From positions 372,001 through 436,000 of the forward strand of contig JARVKI010000013.1 of assembly GCA_036674765.1 (NCBI GenBank): a stretch of DNA of 64,000 nt, in the 5' to 3' direction. The stretch comes from Seiridium cupressi (taxonomy: Eukaryota > Ascomycota > Sordariomycetes > Amphisphaeriales > Sporocadaceae). The notes beneath the pieces are model-generated. The model had not been told where the DNA came from, did no database searches, and was given only the letters and a program-made list of their open reading frames with translations. The position numbers were made by a program, and so were the translations under genes. This document shows, piece after piece, positions 10,501 through 22,572 of the stretch (position 1 is the stretch's first letter; each line of letters opens with the position of its first letter).

Positions 10501-13500
10501 TCACCGATCGGGCAATGCTCTCCAGTAGTCTCCAGATTACTCTACGCCGCTGGGGGTGACTATAAGAAAAGTACCTCTTATGTAACCACTAGAAAAAGAC
10601 GCTGCCGAAACAATCGACAAACAATTGATGTGCACGATCTGCCAGAAGGCTCAACTGCTGTACAGCAATGAATGCCTTGATATTCACTGCCAAGACATCT
10701 GAAAGCCGGGCAACTACCTGAGCGCGTCGAAACCGCAAGCCATGGTTGTGGATTCATATTTGTTTCTATCACGTCCTGATTCACAAATCGACAGTTTATC
10801 CAGGTTTTTCTAGTGTGGAAGCAAGCAGGTGCTTGCAGCGTAATTGCTTAATATGTGATGATAAGTCGGAATTTTGGTCTTGGCCGCGAGCCTCCAATTG
10901 GGATGGGAATGGCTTTCTTATCATCCGCCGGCGTGATAATATGTACTAACTTCTGTGGTCCCTCATCTTGGATATCTGACAAACCCTGGTCTAGGCGGGC
11001 GCCAACTGCCCATCATCATTGATCACACAAGGAGCCATTTTATTTGATGCAGCGCGCCCACCTGTTCGTCTCCGGAGTATTTGAATATATTACATGGAGA
11101 GCAAGGCAGCGCGGGGCGTCCCGTATTACATTACCATGGGGGACTCGATGCATGAAGCAATGCCAGTTCTGTTCTTTTTTCTTTCGTTTAATATGCCTTG
11201 AACACATTGCCTGGGCAACAACATGACGACTGAACAGCTGTGCGAAAAGGAAAACCTCTAGTTCCCCTTCGCTACAAGCTTGCCGTCACAGCCATTTTAT
11301 GCCTACTAGCTTTTCGCCGGCTTTTTTAACGGTCGGCGCGACTAAACATTGCCAGCCAGTCGCAGCTTCGCAGAAATGGGGTGTTGTGCTGCCAACACGA
11401 AACTTCCCACAGCTATCCTGGACGCGGACAGCGCTCGGATTGGGTGCTTGACGTAAAGGAGGTTTCCAGCTTTGGAATACTCGACCTTCATTATCACAAG
11501 CTTCAGACCCAAATTGCTTGTGTGCTGTCCTGCTACTGGAGACCTCCAGACATGCGCGACCAGGACATCAAGCAGGACACTGACCTTCTTGCATCCCACT
11601 ATTGCTGTCGCAACTTCGCGTCACGATGCACATGGCCCATCACATTTTATGTTTCATCCCCAGGATACTAGCTTCTGCTCCTGGAATGCGAGAATGTTCT
11701 CCAATGCATATCTAGGCAGGTGGGCAGGTGCATGGAGTCCACGGGTTGTTCAGGGACCCCGTCGCGGCTGAGCATTCCCCCGGTAGTGTTTCAAGGTGTT
11801 CTGCCGGAGAGCTCGAAAAGCGCCGAAGCTCATACATCGACGTCATCCCGGCCGGGGCAGAGATTTCGCTTTTAGCTGCCGATGCGACGACATCTTGGCT
11901 TCGTCTCAGTTTTTTTCAAGATCCGTTTTGCAGCAAAGCCTAAATCATCGTTCCTTGACTTGCCTCTCTAACCAACCCAACCTGTCCCTGGTTCTCGCGA
12001 GCTAAGCCACGAAGAATCACTTCTACTCGTGTATGCACCAAGCGTTGCATACGCGTCTCGCTACGTGTAAAGTGGGCCGAGTGGCTCGACGACTCAATCT
12101 TCGCTGCTTCGTCAGCTGCTGGAGATGTTCTGCTGATCATGAATCCAAGGCCTCAGCTAAAGTTAACTTAGGCTTGCATTTGTTGGTGAGGCATTCCTAC
12201 TACTGTACGGCCCGGACAGAAAAAGCTTGTCCTGTCGCCACTTGCGGCCCTTTCGCCGGGAAACATGCGTGGGAAGCTCCGGTTGCCACAGGTGTGGGAA
12301 TAATGAGATAGTTTGTAGGTAAATGCGTCGTTCAGGCAGTGCAATGCTGTGGGGAGTCTAGACCATTACCGACTGCCCCATCTCTGGGTGAGGATAATAT
12401 GTGTGTTTATTAAATATTCTTTCTACAGAGCCTGCCAATGCTGGTACGTCCTCGCCTAGGCTGAATTAAGATCAGCGTCCTGAACCATAGTCGTTCCAAT
12501 GCACACGGCAGTTCTTTGGTACTCAATCCTATCATAAAGCAGAAGAGTTCGGCTCTCAAGTTCCAATCTTTTCCATGAATTGACACTTCTATGAATCTCA
12601 AGGAGCACGTCATACGACTTTCCATTTCAGAGTGCCAAACTATGGTTTGTCTTGATCAATGGCACTGTTTAGACATCAGTTCAAACTAATTCATCACCTC
12701 GTTGACATTTCACCTCGAGTACACCGGTCTTCCTATCATGAAAGTACCATCCTAGTGAAACTTCCATGTAAGTAGCACTTGTCAGGTACAAGTAAATAGC
12801 AAAATGAGTATAATTCTACGCATATACAAACATGGCTAAGGCTGGTACCTAGAATTCCCTGAACTATATATACGAAAGTAAGGCTATTCTTACCAAATCC
12901 AAGGAGTATCAGCGTAATGTATCAGAGCAGTGTGTAGCTGCGTATGACGACGGAAGAGCATGTCAATATCTGGACAATTCAAAGTCACCAGGCAGTGAAG
13001 ATGATGGCGCCACTGATATTCCGGACAAGCGATAACCACGAAATAAGTGATATATATCATGGGCCAAGAGAAATCATGTTCTAAAATAGGGAACGGCATC
13101 TTAAGTTTACAATCATACACAGCGGACTTTCCGCCTCGGTACCAACAGCTACTGTCACTCGATCAGTCACAATGGAACAATTGTGTTTAGGTGCTAAAGG
13201 AGTCTACTCAGAGGTTGATGCTGCCGGCAATATTTCGCCATTAGCGTGAACGATTTCTGGCCCAAGAAGGGTTCGGTCCCCCTTTCAGGATACGACAGCT
13301 GGAAGAAATACGAAAGAGAGAAGGCCACTGACTGATGTTTGATGGTCTTCCTCCTCTATTTGTATTGCAGTCATACTTCGATATAGCGATGTCTCCGACA
13401 TCCCGAAGCTCTCTGGTTGTAGGAAGCTCAGACTGCATCTAGAAATATCAACCATCCTAGGGTTTGTTGGTAAAGTGCTGTCTTGGGTATGCGAACTATA

Positions 13501-14126
13501 CAATGGCTGTTACACATGATGATGGGCAGCAGACTGGGGCTTCCGTTGTGCCCATGCAGATAATGCATGTTCGACGGTAAGCACTAGGTGGCATTTGTTA
13601 TTTATAGGGAGTTGTGGTGCTGACTACATTTCGAGAGCCAAACAGCAGTCCTAACCTCCGTACTGGTTTATTATTCACCCTGAATGACCTATATCGACAT
13701 TGGTCTCTGTATATCATATGGGACGGCGCATACATAAAGATGTGGCCATCAGATGGTCACAACTATCCGAACCTGCTTATACTGATATCGACCATTCTGA
13801 GGTCTTACAGACACCTGTACTTGGTGGGATAATATGCCTCAAGCCAACGACTCTGTGACGGATGATAACCCATGTCTCATCTCTCATTTTTATTGCCTGC
13901 AGTGATTTATACCTGTCCCGGCATATATAATCACACACCCGTGAGGAGCGATGCGGGACTAGCTGTGATTCTTTAGTTGTGTTATACACACCTCAACGAT
14001 CCATTTTCTTGCTATTTGGGACTATATCCTCACTGCATGAGCCCCATTTATCATCGAGAATACATTCGGCTGTCACCTTATAGCTAGTATACTAATTTAC
14101 AACACCAGGAGAGACAAGCTAGCATC
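7566..14126. other. Long gene-poor region, about 6.5 kb
   Basis: No frame here looks like a conserved protein on either strand. The longest open frames, 8737-9258 (+) and 8915-9427 (-), overlap each other in antisense and have compositions unlike real proteins (rich in Arg, Ser, His, Cys). A short CA run occurs at 9296-9312. The first several hundred bases should include the ecm33 promoter and leader; the rest is unexplained. A long non-coding RNA or many small exons cannot be excluded by eye. Confidence 0.5.
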
Positions 14127-15263
14127 TCACTCAAGTGTACTGATGTCCGTCTCCTCGACTCTCCACATATACCACATGAACAAGGACCTATATGGCTTAA
14201 ACTGATCCGCCATCTCCTGCATCTCCTTCTCGCCCATGTACTTCCATTTCCCGCCCTTGTTTCGCAGCTTGCTCACGTCCTTTCCCGCAAACGCAGCCAT
14301 TCCTCTCTGAACGCCTAGGTCGCCGAGCGAGAACACGTCCATCCGCTTCAACCCGAAGCATGCAAACATCTCGACGCTCCAGAGCCCGAGCCCACGGACA
14401 GCAATCAATTTCTTTACGACTTCCTCATATGGGGCATCGTGTAGGAGCTGTGCCGAGAGCTCTCCAGATGTGAATCTCTCAGCGAGGCCTTGTACGTACT
14501 CTGCCTTCCTCTGGCTCAGCCCGGCCGTGCGAAGTGTCTCGATCTTCATCTTGGCTACCTCGCTCGGTTGCGGAAATTTGCCTTCTCTTTCCGGCCCGAA
14601 TAGATCAATGAATCGCTTTTTGATAGCCTTGGCTGCCGCACCTGAGACCTGTTGGCTGATAATGCCAGAGCAGAGCGATTCAAAAGGGTCGACCTTCTCC
14701 GCGAGCCCTTCAGGCGAGAAGACGCGGCAAAAGTTCTTGTCGATAAGCGGCTTCATTCGTGCATCAACTTTGATGAGGTGATCGCATGCTACTTGTAGGA
14801 TGTTTGCTGTTGTGGTCTGAACATCCGAGGTCTTGGAAGGAGATACCTCGTCCAAAGGTTTGGAAGCCACGATCCGAGATGTCTCAGGCGAGAGAAGAGT
14901 CGCGTTACTGCCTGCTGGATCTGCAAGTCTCTTCACTGCTGCTGGCTTGGGCTTTGGGGTTGTGAAAGAGATCCCGTTGGTGGCAGGCTCTCCAATGAGT
15001 TTAGCATTGCTTGGCGTGGGAGTAGCAGGAGGCGGTACGGCCTTTGGCTTTGTCCGTCGCTTGTTGGGCGTTGTAGGACCCTGCAATTCCACTTCCGTTG
15101 TTGCATTGACATTTCCTTCTGGAGCTGCCTTCCTCTTCCTAGATGCCGGCGCAGGAGGTGGCGGCATTACTTCTGGGGATGGCTTTGCCTCGGCCGCGGC
15201 ACTGAGCCGTGCAGATTTGCGAATGGCCATAGTTTTCGCTGATGGACGATTACTCGAGAGCAT
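14127..15263 (-). CDS. mag1: DNA-3-methyladenine glycosylase, Mag1/AlkA HhH-GPD family, 378 aa
   Basis: Base-excision repair enzyme that removes alkylated purines such as 3-methyladenine. Single exon. The first ATG of the frame is at 15263 (MLSSNRPSAKTMAIRKSARL); another ATG 11 codons later (MAIRKS) could also serve. Residues 1 to about 150 are a low-complexity, Pro/Lys/Ala-rich extension with basic clusters (SRKRKA, NKRRTKPK) suggesting nuclear import. The catalytic domain starts near LQVACDHLIKVDARM. The helix-hairpin-helix reads VRGLGLWSVEMFACFGL (from about 289), followed by DVFSLGDLGVQRG, where the Asp at about 315 is in the position of the catalytic Asp of the HhH-GPD superfamily. The sequence ends after YRSLFMWYMWRVEE, which resembles the terminal helix of family members. 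Confidence 0.92.
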   Translation of the reverse strand: MLSSNRPSAKTMAIRKSARLSAAAEAKPSPEVMPPPPAPASRKRKAAPEGNVNATTEVELQGPTTPNKRRTKPKAVPPPATPTPSNAKLIGEPATNGISFTTPKPKPAAVKRLADPAGSNATLLSPETSRIVASKPLDEVSPSKTSDVQTTTANILQVACDHLIKVDARMKPLIDKNFCRVFSPEGLAEKVDPFESLCSGIISQQVSGAAAKAIKKRFIDLFGPEREGKFPQPSEVAKMKIETLRTAGLSQRKAEYVQGLAERFTSGELSAQLLHDAPYEEVVKKLIAVRGLGLWSVEMFACFGLKRMDVFSLGDLGVQRGMAAFAGKDVSKLRNKGGKWKYMGEKEMQEMADQFKPYRSLFMWYMWRVEETDISTLE

Positions 15264-17493
15264 GAGACGCCTTGCCTGGTGAAAGAGCGAGTGTTGGATC
15301 GGTTGCAACCCCAATTTACACTTGCGCAACGCAAGAGAGCTGCACCCCCTCGAACAGTTGACGAGCTGGAAAGGCGGACACGACTCGGTCAGCTTCGTCT
15401 TATGTGTATTTGTCTGGCCAACTGAAACAATTGTTGTGCTGAGGTGAATGCTGCCCAGGTCGCTGGCTGCCTTGAGAATCTGACGGGGATGTTAGTTGTG
15501 AATGTAGTGACGATCATATCCCGACTGACACAAATATGATGTCAAGCACGGTTGGACAAGCTTATAAGCCAAGCAGCTTCAATCTATAGAAACATTTGGA
15601 CAGTATCGTTGGAGGTCCAAAATGAGGAAGAGCATTTAGCACAGTGTAATTTCAGTCATACCTGGTCGTTGTACGTGCATCTATCTCTATTGGGTTCAAG
15701 TTACGGGTGCGCCCTTGCTTTGTCATAGAGCTTGGCGCCGCCTCACCACCACCTTGGCGGTCGGAATGACGCTAGTCGCAAACTGAGACAGACGTGCGCT
15801 ATCATCTGATGGTTGGTCGATTGAAGATTAGCTATAACTTGGGAAGTAAACAAATGGCTGATATCACTTGACGCCTATGCTCTCTTGTCTTGCGGCTAGG
15901 GCAGGATTGACCATGTTGGAAAGGAGGCTTGTTGTGCGGCTCTCTGAAGGAATCTAGGGAGGCCAGGGATCAACAAGATCCTCCAGGGCTGGCAACCAAC
16001 AGCCCAAATCCTTTCCTGCGCCGCCCAACGCCCAGATCTAGCCGTTAGCAACACCGCCCCTTTTCCCAAGATCAGCTCGTCGATTGGATTCAGCATCCAT
16101 GCTGCCCTCGAGTCTGGTCACGACCAAGAAGATGGACAAACGTCCCAAGAAGCTCGGGCAAGATACGACTAGTCCTACGGCAGCATCGGGGTAAATAAAT
16201 GGAGGAAGACCTGGAGGTTGGGATGATCTCCGTCCTCGAGTCTCCAGAATGCAATGGAGCGCCATGCTTCCAGACCACCGTGTCCGACTCGGCCAAAAGC
16301 CGCAGAAGGGGCAGAGATGTTCACGTAGTCTAAATTCAATGCAGAGCGTTCAAAGAGGCCAAGCGAGGGATAGCAGCAGCCGCAGCAATAACAAGTTACC
16401 GGAAACGCCGTCGCGGGAGTTCGTGATGCATCGCCATTCGCTGCAGCATCGCGCCAGAGCAATCGCGTCCGTTGGAGAAGAAACCCCTGCGCTTTCTGGT
16501 CGTTTAAAAATGGCTTGGATGGGCGTGTCGGGAGAAATCTGCGATAGCAATTCTTGGCACAACTCCAAAAATTGCAGGACCTGGAGAGCAGGTACCTGCG
16601 CTCTTAAGACGAGAGGAGAAAAGGGGATACCTGAAGGCGCTAGAGCGCTAGGCGGCCTTGATCCCTAGCTCGGCCGCTGGCTGCGGTAACATGCACCTAA
16701 AATGAACTCGTTAGCGTGCCTTCGCGCCCATCCTCCAAGTATTGTCGGGTGCCTGAGCTGCCCCGGCTTACCACCGGCTCTGTTAAGCATCCCAGGTCAC
16801 TTTTCGTATTTCCCATGCATCAGCTTCTCCTAAACAGAAACGATCCCATCCTGCCGCTTTTCCAGGCTCCGCGTCCTGGGATTCTCACCAGTCCTCCAGA
16901 CTCCTGCAGTTGGCCTTGGTACCGGCCAACTTCGCTTGCTTGGCTAGCTCTCTGCCCACCCCTAGTTACTACTCACTTACTCAAACGAGCGAGCAAATAT
17001 TACTTGTGTCTTGGTACTTGTTGGAACGGTCCCTGACTTTCTCCCACGTAACCCAGCCGGCCGAGCTTGGACAAGTGTACCAATTTGTTTAGCCCGCGCC
17101 AATCCAGCTTCTTGGTTTATTCAGGCTCTAGAAACTTTTCTTACCTTTAAGCTTTCCCAGTCAGCATACGAGGAAACGACTTTTGACGACCACACTCACC
17201 ATCGGGACCTAGAACCTGCATCGGCCGCTCGTTCTCGATTTCGCAGACAGCCTGTCGTCGCCGTTCACGCGTCCAGGTTCCTCGTGACCAGCATCGTCTC
17301 CCGTCGAGCGCTGGCACTCCTTTCTCTAGCGTGTGAGGTTCGGAACGTGTTGCGCAACCATTTCGGCAGCGACACCACGACACGGCACGTCACACCCACG
17401 GCCCCCTTCGAGGAACTACCTCTCATCGCGCTGCGACTTTTGCTTCCGCGACTCGGCTAAGGGTGCTGCAAAGGGCCACCCCAAGAGCTCAAG
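15264..17493. other. Divergent intergenic region and Anp1 leader
   Basis: About 2.2 kb between two divergent genes. Frames of up to about 149 codons (16249-16668 and 17011-17460, both +) show no recognisable motif and are open on both strands, so I treat them as chance frames. The CT-rich stretch before 17494 suits a promoter and 5' leader. I see no RNA gene. Confidence 0.45.
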
Positions 17494-19063
17494 ATGCTTC
17501 TTCCCAAGGGCGGCATTACCTGGAAGTCCGCCAAGGCACAGTTACCCCCTACTAGAGCGATATGGGTATTCCTGACGAGGACGCGGTTTCTACTGTCGCT
17601 CGCTGTTGTCGGCATCATTTTATTGCTATGGCGTGGCATCCGGTCGTCAGCTAACGAAATGCAAAGGTACGATAGTCCCTCCGTCCCGTCACTGCGAGCC
17701 ATTGCGATTTGTTTCCCAGGCTCTTCTACATGAGGGTAATGATCTGGCGATTGAACGTTGTTGGCTGACTTGTGACTCGCGATAGTTTCTACTGCTGGGG
17801 CCCATCGAAACCGCCGATGGAGATGACACTGAACGAGCAACAAGCATGGAATGCCCATCTGCAAACACCAGTAATCTTCAACCACCACACCCCGATAGAA
17901 GTCAACGAGTCCTCCATAATGTCTGTCAATCTCAACCCTATCAAGTCCACGCGCCAGGCTCTCCAGAACGAAGAGCGAATTCTCATTGTCACACCTCTCA
18001 AGGACGCCGCACCTTACCTTTCCAAGTATTTTGAGCTGATTGCCGAACTCACATATCCCCACAACTTGATCGATCTTGCTTTCCTCGTTGGCGATTCCTC
18101 CGACGATACTCTTGGTGTCTTGGCTATGGAGTTGGAACGTATTCAGAAGCGCCCCGACAAGATTCCATTCCACAGTGCCTTGGTGGTTGAGAAGGATTTC
18201 AATTTCAAGCTTAGCCAATCCGTCGAGGACAGGCACGGTTTCGAGGCTCAAGGCCCGCGGCGTAAGGCCATGGGTAAAGCCCGTAACTATCTCTTGTCAG
18301 CTGCTCTCAAGCCTGACCACTCTTGGGTTTACTGGCGCGATGTAGACATCGTGGACAGTCCCAAGAAGATTCTGGAGGATTTCATTGCGCATGACCGTGA
18401 TATCATTGTACCGAGTATGTCTAAATGGAAGCTGTGCATGAAAATTGTCTTGCTAATCTGATTTCTAGACATCTGGTTCCACCGCTACAAGGAAGGCCGT
18501 GACGTCGAGGGACGATGTAAGTATCGAAGTCCAGGTACTCGGCAGGGACCCAGTTGCTGACCATGCTCATCAGTTGACTACAATTCTTGGGTTGAATCCG
18601 AGAAAGGCTTGAAACTCGCTGCTGGTTTGCCCAAGGATACAGTGCTCGCTGAAGGTAAGACAACCTTAATGCAGGCATTATAACACTAAAATGTTCCGTC
18701 GCTAACGGTGGGGGGTTACACAGGATACAAGCAGTACGACACCGGAAGACAACACATGGCTCGTATGGGTGACTGGAGGAATGACAAGGACCAGGAGATT
18801 GAGCTTGATGGAATTGGTGGTGTCAATATCCTTGTCAAGGCTGACGTTCACCGATCAGGTATGCTACTATTACGGATATGCCCCCTTAGATACGATTCCT
18901 AACTAGCATTGCAGGTATCAACTTCCCTTGCTATGCCTTCGAGAACCAAGCAGAAACCGAGGGTTTCGCGAAGATGGCCAAACGGGCTGGATACGAAGTC
19001 ATTGGCCTGCCGAATTACGTTGTCTGGCACATCGACACTGATGAGAAGCCCGGTAACGCATAG
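17494..19063 (+). CDS. anp1: Mannan polymerase subunit, Anp1/Mnn9/Van1 family mannosyltransferase, 404 aa
   Basis: Golgi alpha-1,6-mannosyltransferase-type protein that extends N-glycan mannan as part of a mannan polymerase complex. Six exons: 17494-17666, 17786-18414, 18469-18516, 18574-18654, 18724-18858, 18915-19063 (405 codons including stop). It is a type II membrane protein, with a basic N-terminus and one hydrophobic segment at about 31-47 (RFLLSLAVVGIILLLW). Family motifs are LIVTPLKDAAPYLSKYF, FLVGDSSDDT, KAMGKARNYLL, a metal-binding-type WRDVDIVDSP (DVD at 243-245), FDYNSWVESEKG, VNILVKADVHRSG and GLPNYVVWHIDTDEKPGN at the end. Choosing among the three paralogues by eye is uncertain; Anp1 is the best guess. 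The 48-nt third exon and the other small exons are supported by conserved sequence across each junction. Confidence 0.93.
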
Positions 19064-20568
19064 AGCATTGTTCTCTGCGTCATTTCTACTTCATCCTCAT
19101 ATATTCTCTGTCACCGACTTTGTCCGGCGGTCTCAGGCTTTCGGTACTCCAGCATGGACAAAGGACACGTAATTATTGTACGAACATCATGATACACGCA
19201 AATCCCACACCCGAACCATACGACCCTCTGCAAAGCCTCGGGGTCGAGATGCACCTGACAAGTCCACCCCACTGAACTCCCGAACTCATCCGCATCAGCA
19301 CCTTCACCACTTGCGCCATGTCAAGCATGGACCGCTTCGTTGTGAATTGTTCGGCTTGGGGTCGGCTACCAAGGGTCCCGGTCTCGAGCATGTCACTGGA
19401 GCAGGAACTGGTCATACTCCATTTCCCGTTCAATGGTAGAGCCTGGGCGGTCATTTGTTTCCGTGTACACGCGTGTCAAAAAAGGCATTGAGCGCGCATA
19501 TCGTTTTTGCATGGTCGGCTCTGGTTGGTATAGGGTATTTTTTTTTTTTTTCTGTCTGGGTGACCCGCTGTAATAGAATTTGTCTGCTCTTTATAGAAGA
19601 GGAGGACAATAGTTGTCCAAGACTGCGTCGGAAGGTGTGGAGAGGGGGAGGGATATGGTAGGCGCAATTTCTGGATCTTGTGTGCGCAATACCCCTGACA
19701 TTGATCCTTGGATGTTGTGTATATTGAGGAACTTACCATTGTTATGAAGAGGAGCCGTACTAGAACTGCAATTGCCCTGATTTTAAGTCTTGCCTGCTAT
19801 CATACTCTGCTGTGCCTGATAATACCCTACTCAGGTAGAGTAAGTGCTCGTCACGATCAATTATCGACGACCGAGCAAAGTTCTTAGACTTCAAAAAGAC
19901 TGACATGAAGCTCAAGTGTTGAGTTGTATGGGCTGTTGCCATTCATTGAGGATACAGTAGAAGTATAGGTATTGATGATCTGCTAGCTATTGAACACATA
20001 CAATATCTGTTTGGTCTGTCGTTACGTTGAATATCTCATGTCTGGTTCTCGTCGTAATCCAAAAGAGTGGTCCCGTAGGTTTCCCATTTGTGGAAGCATC
20101 TGGAGTTCGAGAATTTATAGGGGCGACCATGAGAACTATGAAGCGCGCGAGTATACACTTTGATGCCTTCGTCTTGATGCCGGTCTTGATGCTGGTCTGG
20201 GTGTTGTTGGTCTGGCCGAATGCTGTATGTGGAATTGAGTTGGAAATCTAGAGCCTATGGAACTCTCTATTTGTATATATCACAAATGAAACAGGATTTA
20301 TTATGCGCGATGCAGCATGGGTCGAATCAAGCAGGCATGTTGCGCCTTTTCATAGCAAATGCAATGGTTCTTCTATACATATATACACGACCTCCGCCGT
20401 GCATCATGCCTCAGCACAGAACTCGAAGGTTCCTCGTTTCGATGTTCAGCAATGACACATTCCTCACTTCTATTCGGGTTTCTTATTTGTACAAGTGGCG
20501 CGTCGGATCTGTCCAGGTCTTCACCACGAACTGCCACTCTTTCGATCCCCATCCCCGACGTGATACAT
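19064..20568. other. Intergenic, convergent gene ends, with a 14-T tract
   Basis: This stretch separates anp1 (+) and qcr7 (-) tail to tail. It contains a run of 14 T at 19538-19551 and otherwise only short chance frames. Confidence 0.5.
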
Positions 20569-21238
20569 TTAGTGGTTCTTGATAATGGTCAACGAGTCGA
20601 GAGCCTCCTTCTCCTTCTTCTCGGCGCGGATCTGCTCGATGAGGGGGAGGAGGTATGGCACATCCTAGGAATGGTTGTTAGCTCCATGAATCGTGCATTG
20701 ATCCTGCTCTCCTCCTCTTGAGCCAGCCCAGGCTGGCGCATATCGGGGACTGGGCGAAACCCTTACCTCCTCGGGCTTTGTCTGCTCCTCCTTGGGCAGT
20801 AGCTTGTGCGTTACTGAGCACTGCATGGCGCGGCGGATGCGGTAGACACGGTCGTATGACTCCTGGGGAGAAAGGCGCTTGAGGGCCTTGATCACGTCCT
20901 CGTTCTCCTCAACGATGAGGTCGTCGGCACTATTTTTCGGTATAATGATTAGTCTTTGCCTCTTTCATTCCAGCTCTGCCCTCCCCTTCGAGACCAACGC
21001 CGTCCTTCTCTTGCATGCGGCAACGCCAACAGTGTCGATTCATAGTGAAGCGTGACCAATTGCTACCACACGAGAGGCTCTGGAGCATGGGTGATGTCGT
21101 AGAGTAGGGGGAAACGTACCGAAGACCGAGCTTGCGGTATCCCGCGGCATTGGCGTACCAGTTGGCGACGGGCTTGAAAAAGTTGCGCAGCCACGGCCGC
21201 TTCATGATGAAGGGCGCGAGCGACGGGTAGACGGACAT
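20569..21238 (-). CDS. qcr7: Cytochrome b-c1 complex subunit 7 (Qcr7), 125 aa
   Basis: Small non-redox subunit of mitochondrial respiratory complex III (14 kDa, UCRB family), located on the matrix side and needed for assembly of the bc1 core. Exons on the minus strand: 21238-21120, 20929-20767, 20664-20569; all junctions keep frame. The N-terminus [20 protein letters not shown], the block [20 protein letters not shown] across the first junction, and [15 protein letters not shown] and RIRRAMQ segments (here [20 protein letters not shown]) are characteristic. It ends [19 protein letters not shown] followed by a short tail. There is no cleavable presequence, as usual for this subunit. Its length matches the family. 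Confidence 0.95.
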
Positions 21239-22572
21239 GTTTGCGGATTGGTTGAAGTGATGAGCTTTGGGGTCGAGATCTCCAAGCAAGCTCCTCTGCA
21301 GATAAAGTCGTGATGTGAGTGATAATTGCTGCGAGTTGACTGGCCGTCGTTGATTGCGCGGGCCCGAGCTTTTTCTCAGTCACGTGCAACTGTAGAGTAG
21401 GTGCGCACCTAGCAGGCATTCAACGTGCCTAATGTACATTACAGGGCCTGTATCTGCTAGGTACAGGTGTGGATGCTGGGTACAGTGTACGTACCAGCCT
21501 GTGCTCGCTTCTGTTGCGGCCCTGATTCCAGAGCTTGCATGTGCTGGGAATCACCGGTTCCAGGTTTCTTGCAGCGTTGCAGTCAACGGTCTCTATAGAA
21601 TTATGCCGCCACGGGCCACGAAGATTCACCAACAGGGAGCGAGGATAACTGATCTCTACAAGTGTCTTACCCTAATTGATTCCAATGGCGACGGACAAGC
21701 TCGAAAATGATTACTTACATTGTATGCATGGCAAAAAAGTTGGTCTGCCACAATGCTGAAGCATCCGGCCGGGAAGAACTCGGGAATGGAATTTCTTGGC
21801 CCAGAAGCTCTGCCCGTTCATTATGAGGTCACCGGCCGCGTTACAGTTTCGTAGACAAAGAGAATCCAGCTCGCTCTTTGGGCGAAAGCCAATCAGCCCT
21901 GGCACCTTGAAGCTTCTCGCCCTTGACATTTCATATACAATCTTACAAATATTGTTGTAACCATTGGTTGCTACCCGAAGCACGACTCCAATACATGAGC
22001 AGCTGGGTCTCACTGTTCGCAACCGTTCGGCGCCCACCGGCCGAGCTCCTCATACCTGAACGACACCAGCGACCCGCTCCAACCACTTAGCGGTTAGTAC
22101 AGGCCCAAGTCCGATATTGATGCTGGCAACGAACCACCAACTACTTTGTGAACCTGCTGCTTAGCCTGCACCCCTCACTCCCCAAGCAAGCCTCGAAGGC
22201 ATCGAGACTCCAATCTTCCCTCGACCCGGATTTTCCTCAAGTGAATGTCATCAATGGCCCGACGCAACCCATAGTTCTCAAAAAGTGTCGCCGGTGAACT
22301 GGCGTGGGAGCTCTTCCCCGCACACCGTACACCGCACACGAGACCTTCACCTTGGTTCCGTCGCTCCATTGCGACCCCATTGAGCTCACGGCATACGCCA
22401 GATTCACGGCACCTTCTGTTGTACAAATCTGACGCTGCACCTGCTTGCGAGCCGTTGTTGCTCTCCTGCGTTCTGCTCGGGGCCCTGGAACCGCCCAGGG
22501 TCCCCAATTGCAACATCCTTCCGCCTTGACGTGCATCCGGACCTCTGTCATCATAACCCGTACCGTGAGGGG
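21239..22572. other. Divergent intergenic region between qcr7 and carrier gene
   Basis: 1.3 kb containing both promoters. A 108-codon frame at 21711-22037 (-) and frames at 22175-22648 (-) have no recognisable features and are likely fortuitous. No element could be assigned. Confidence 0.45.
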
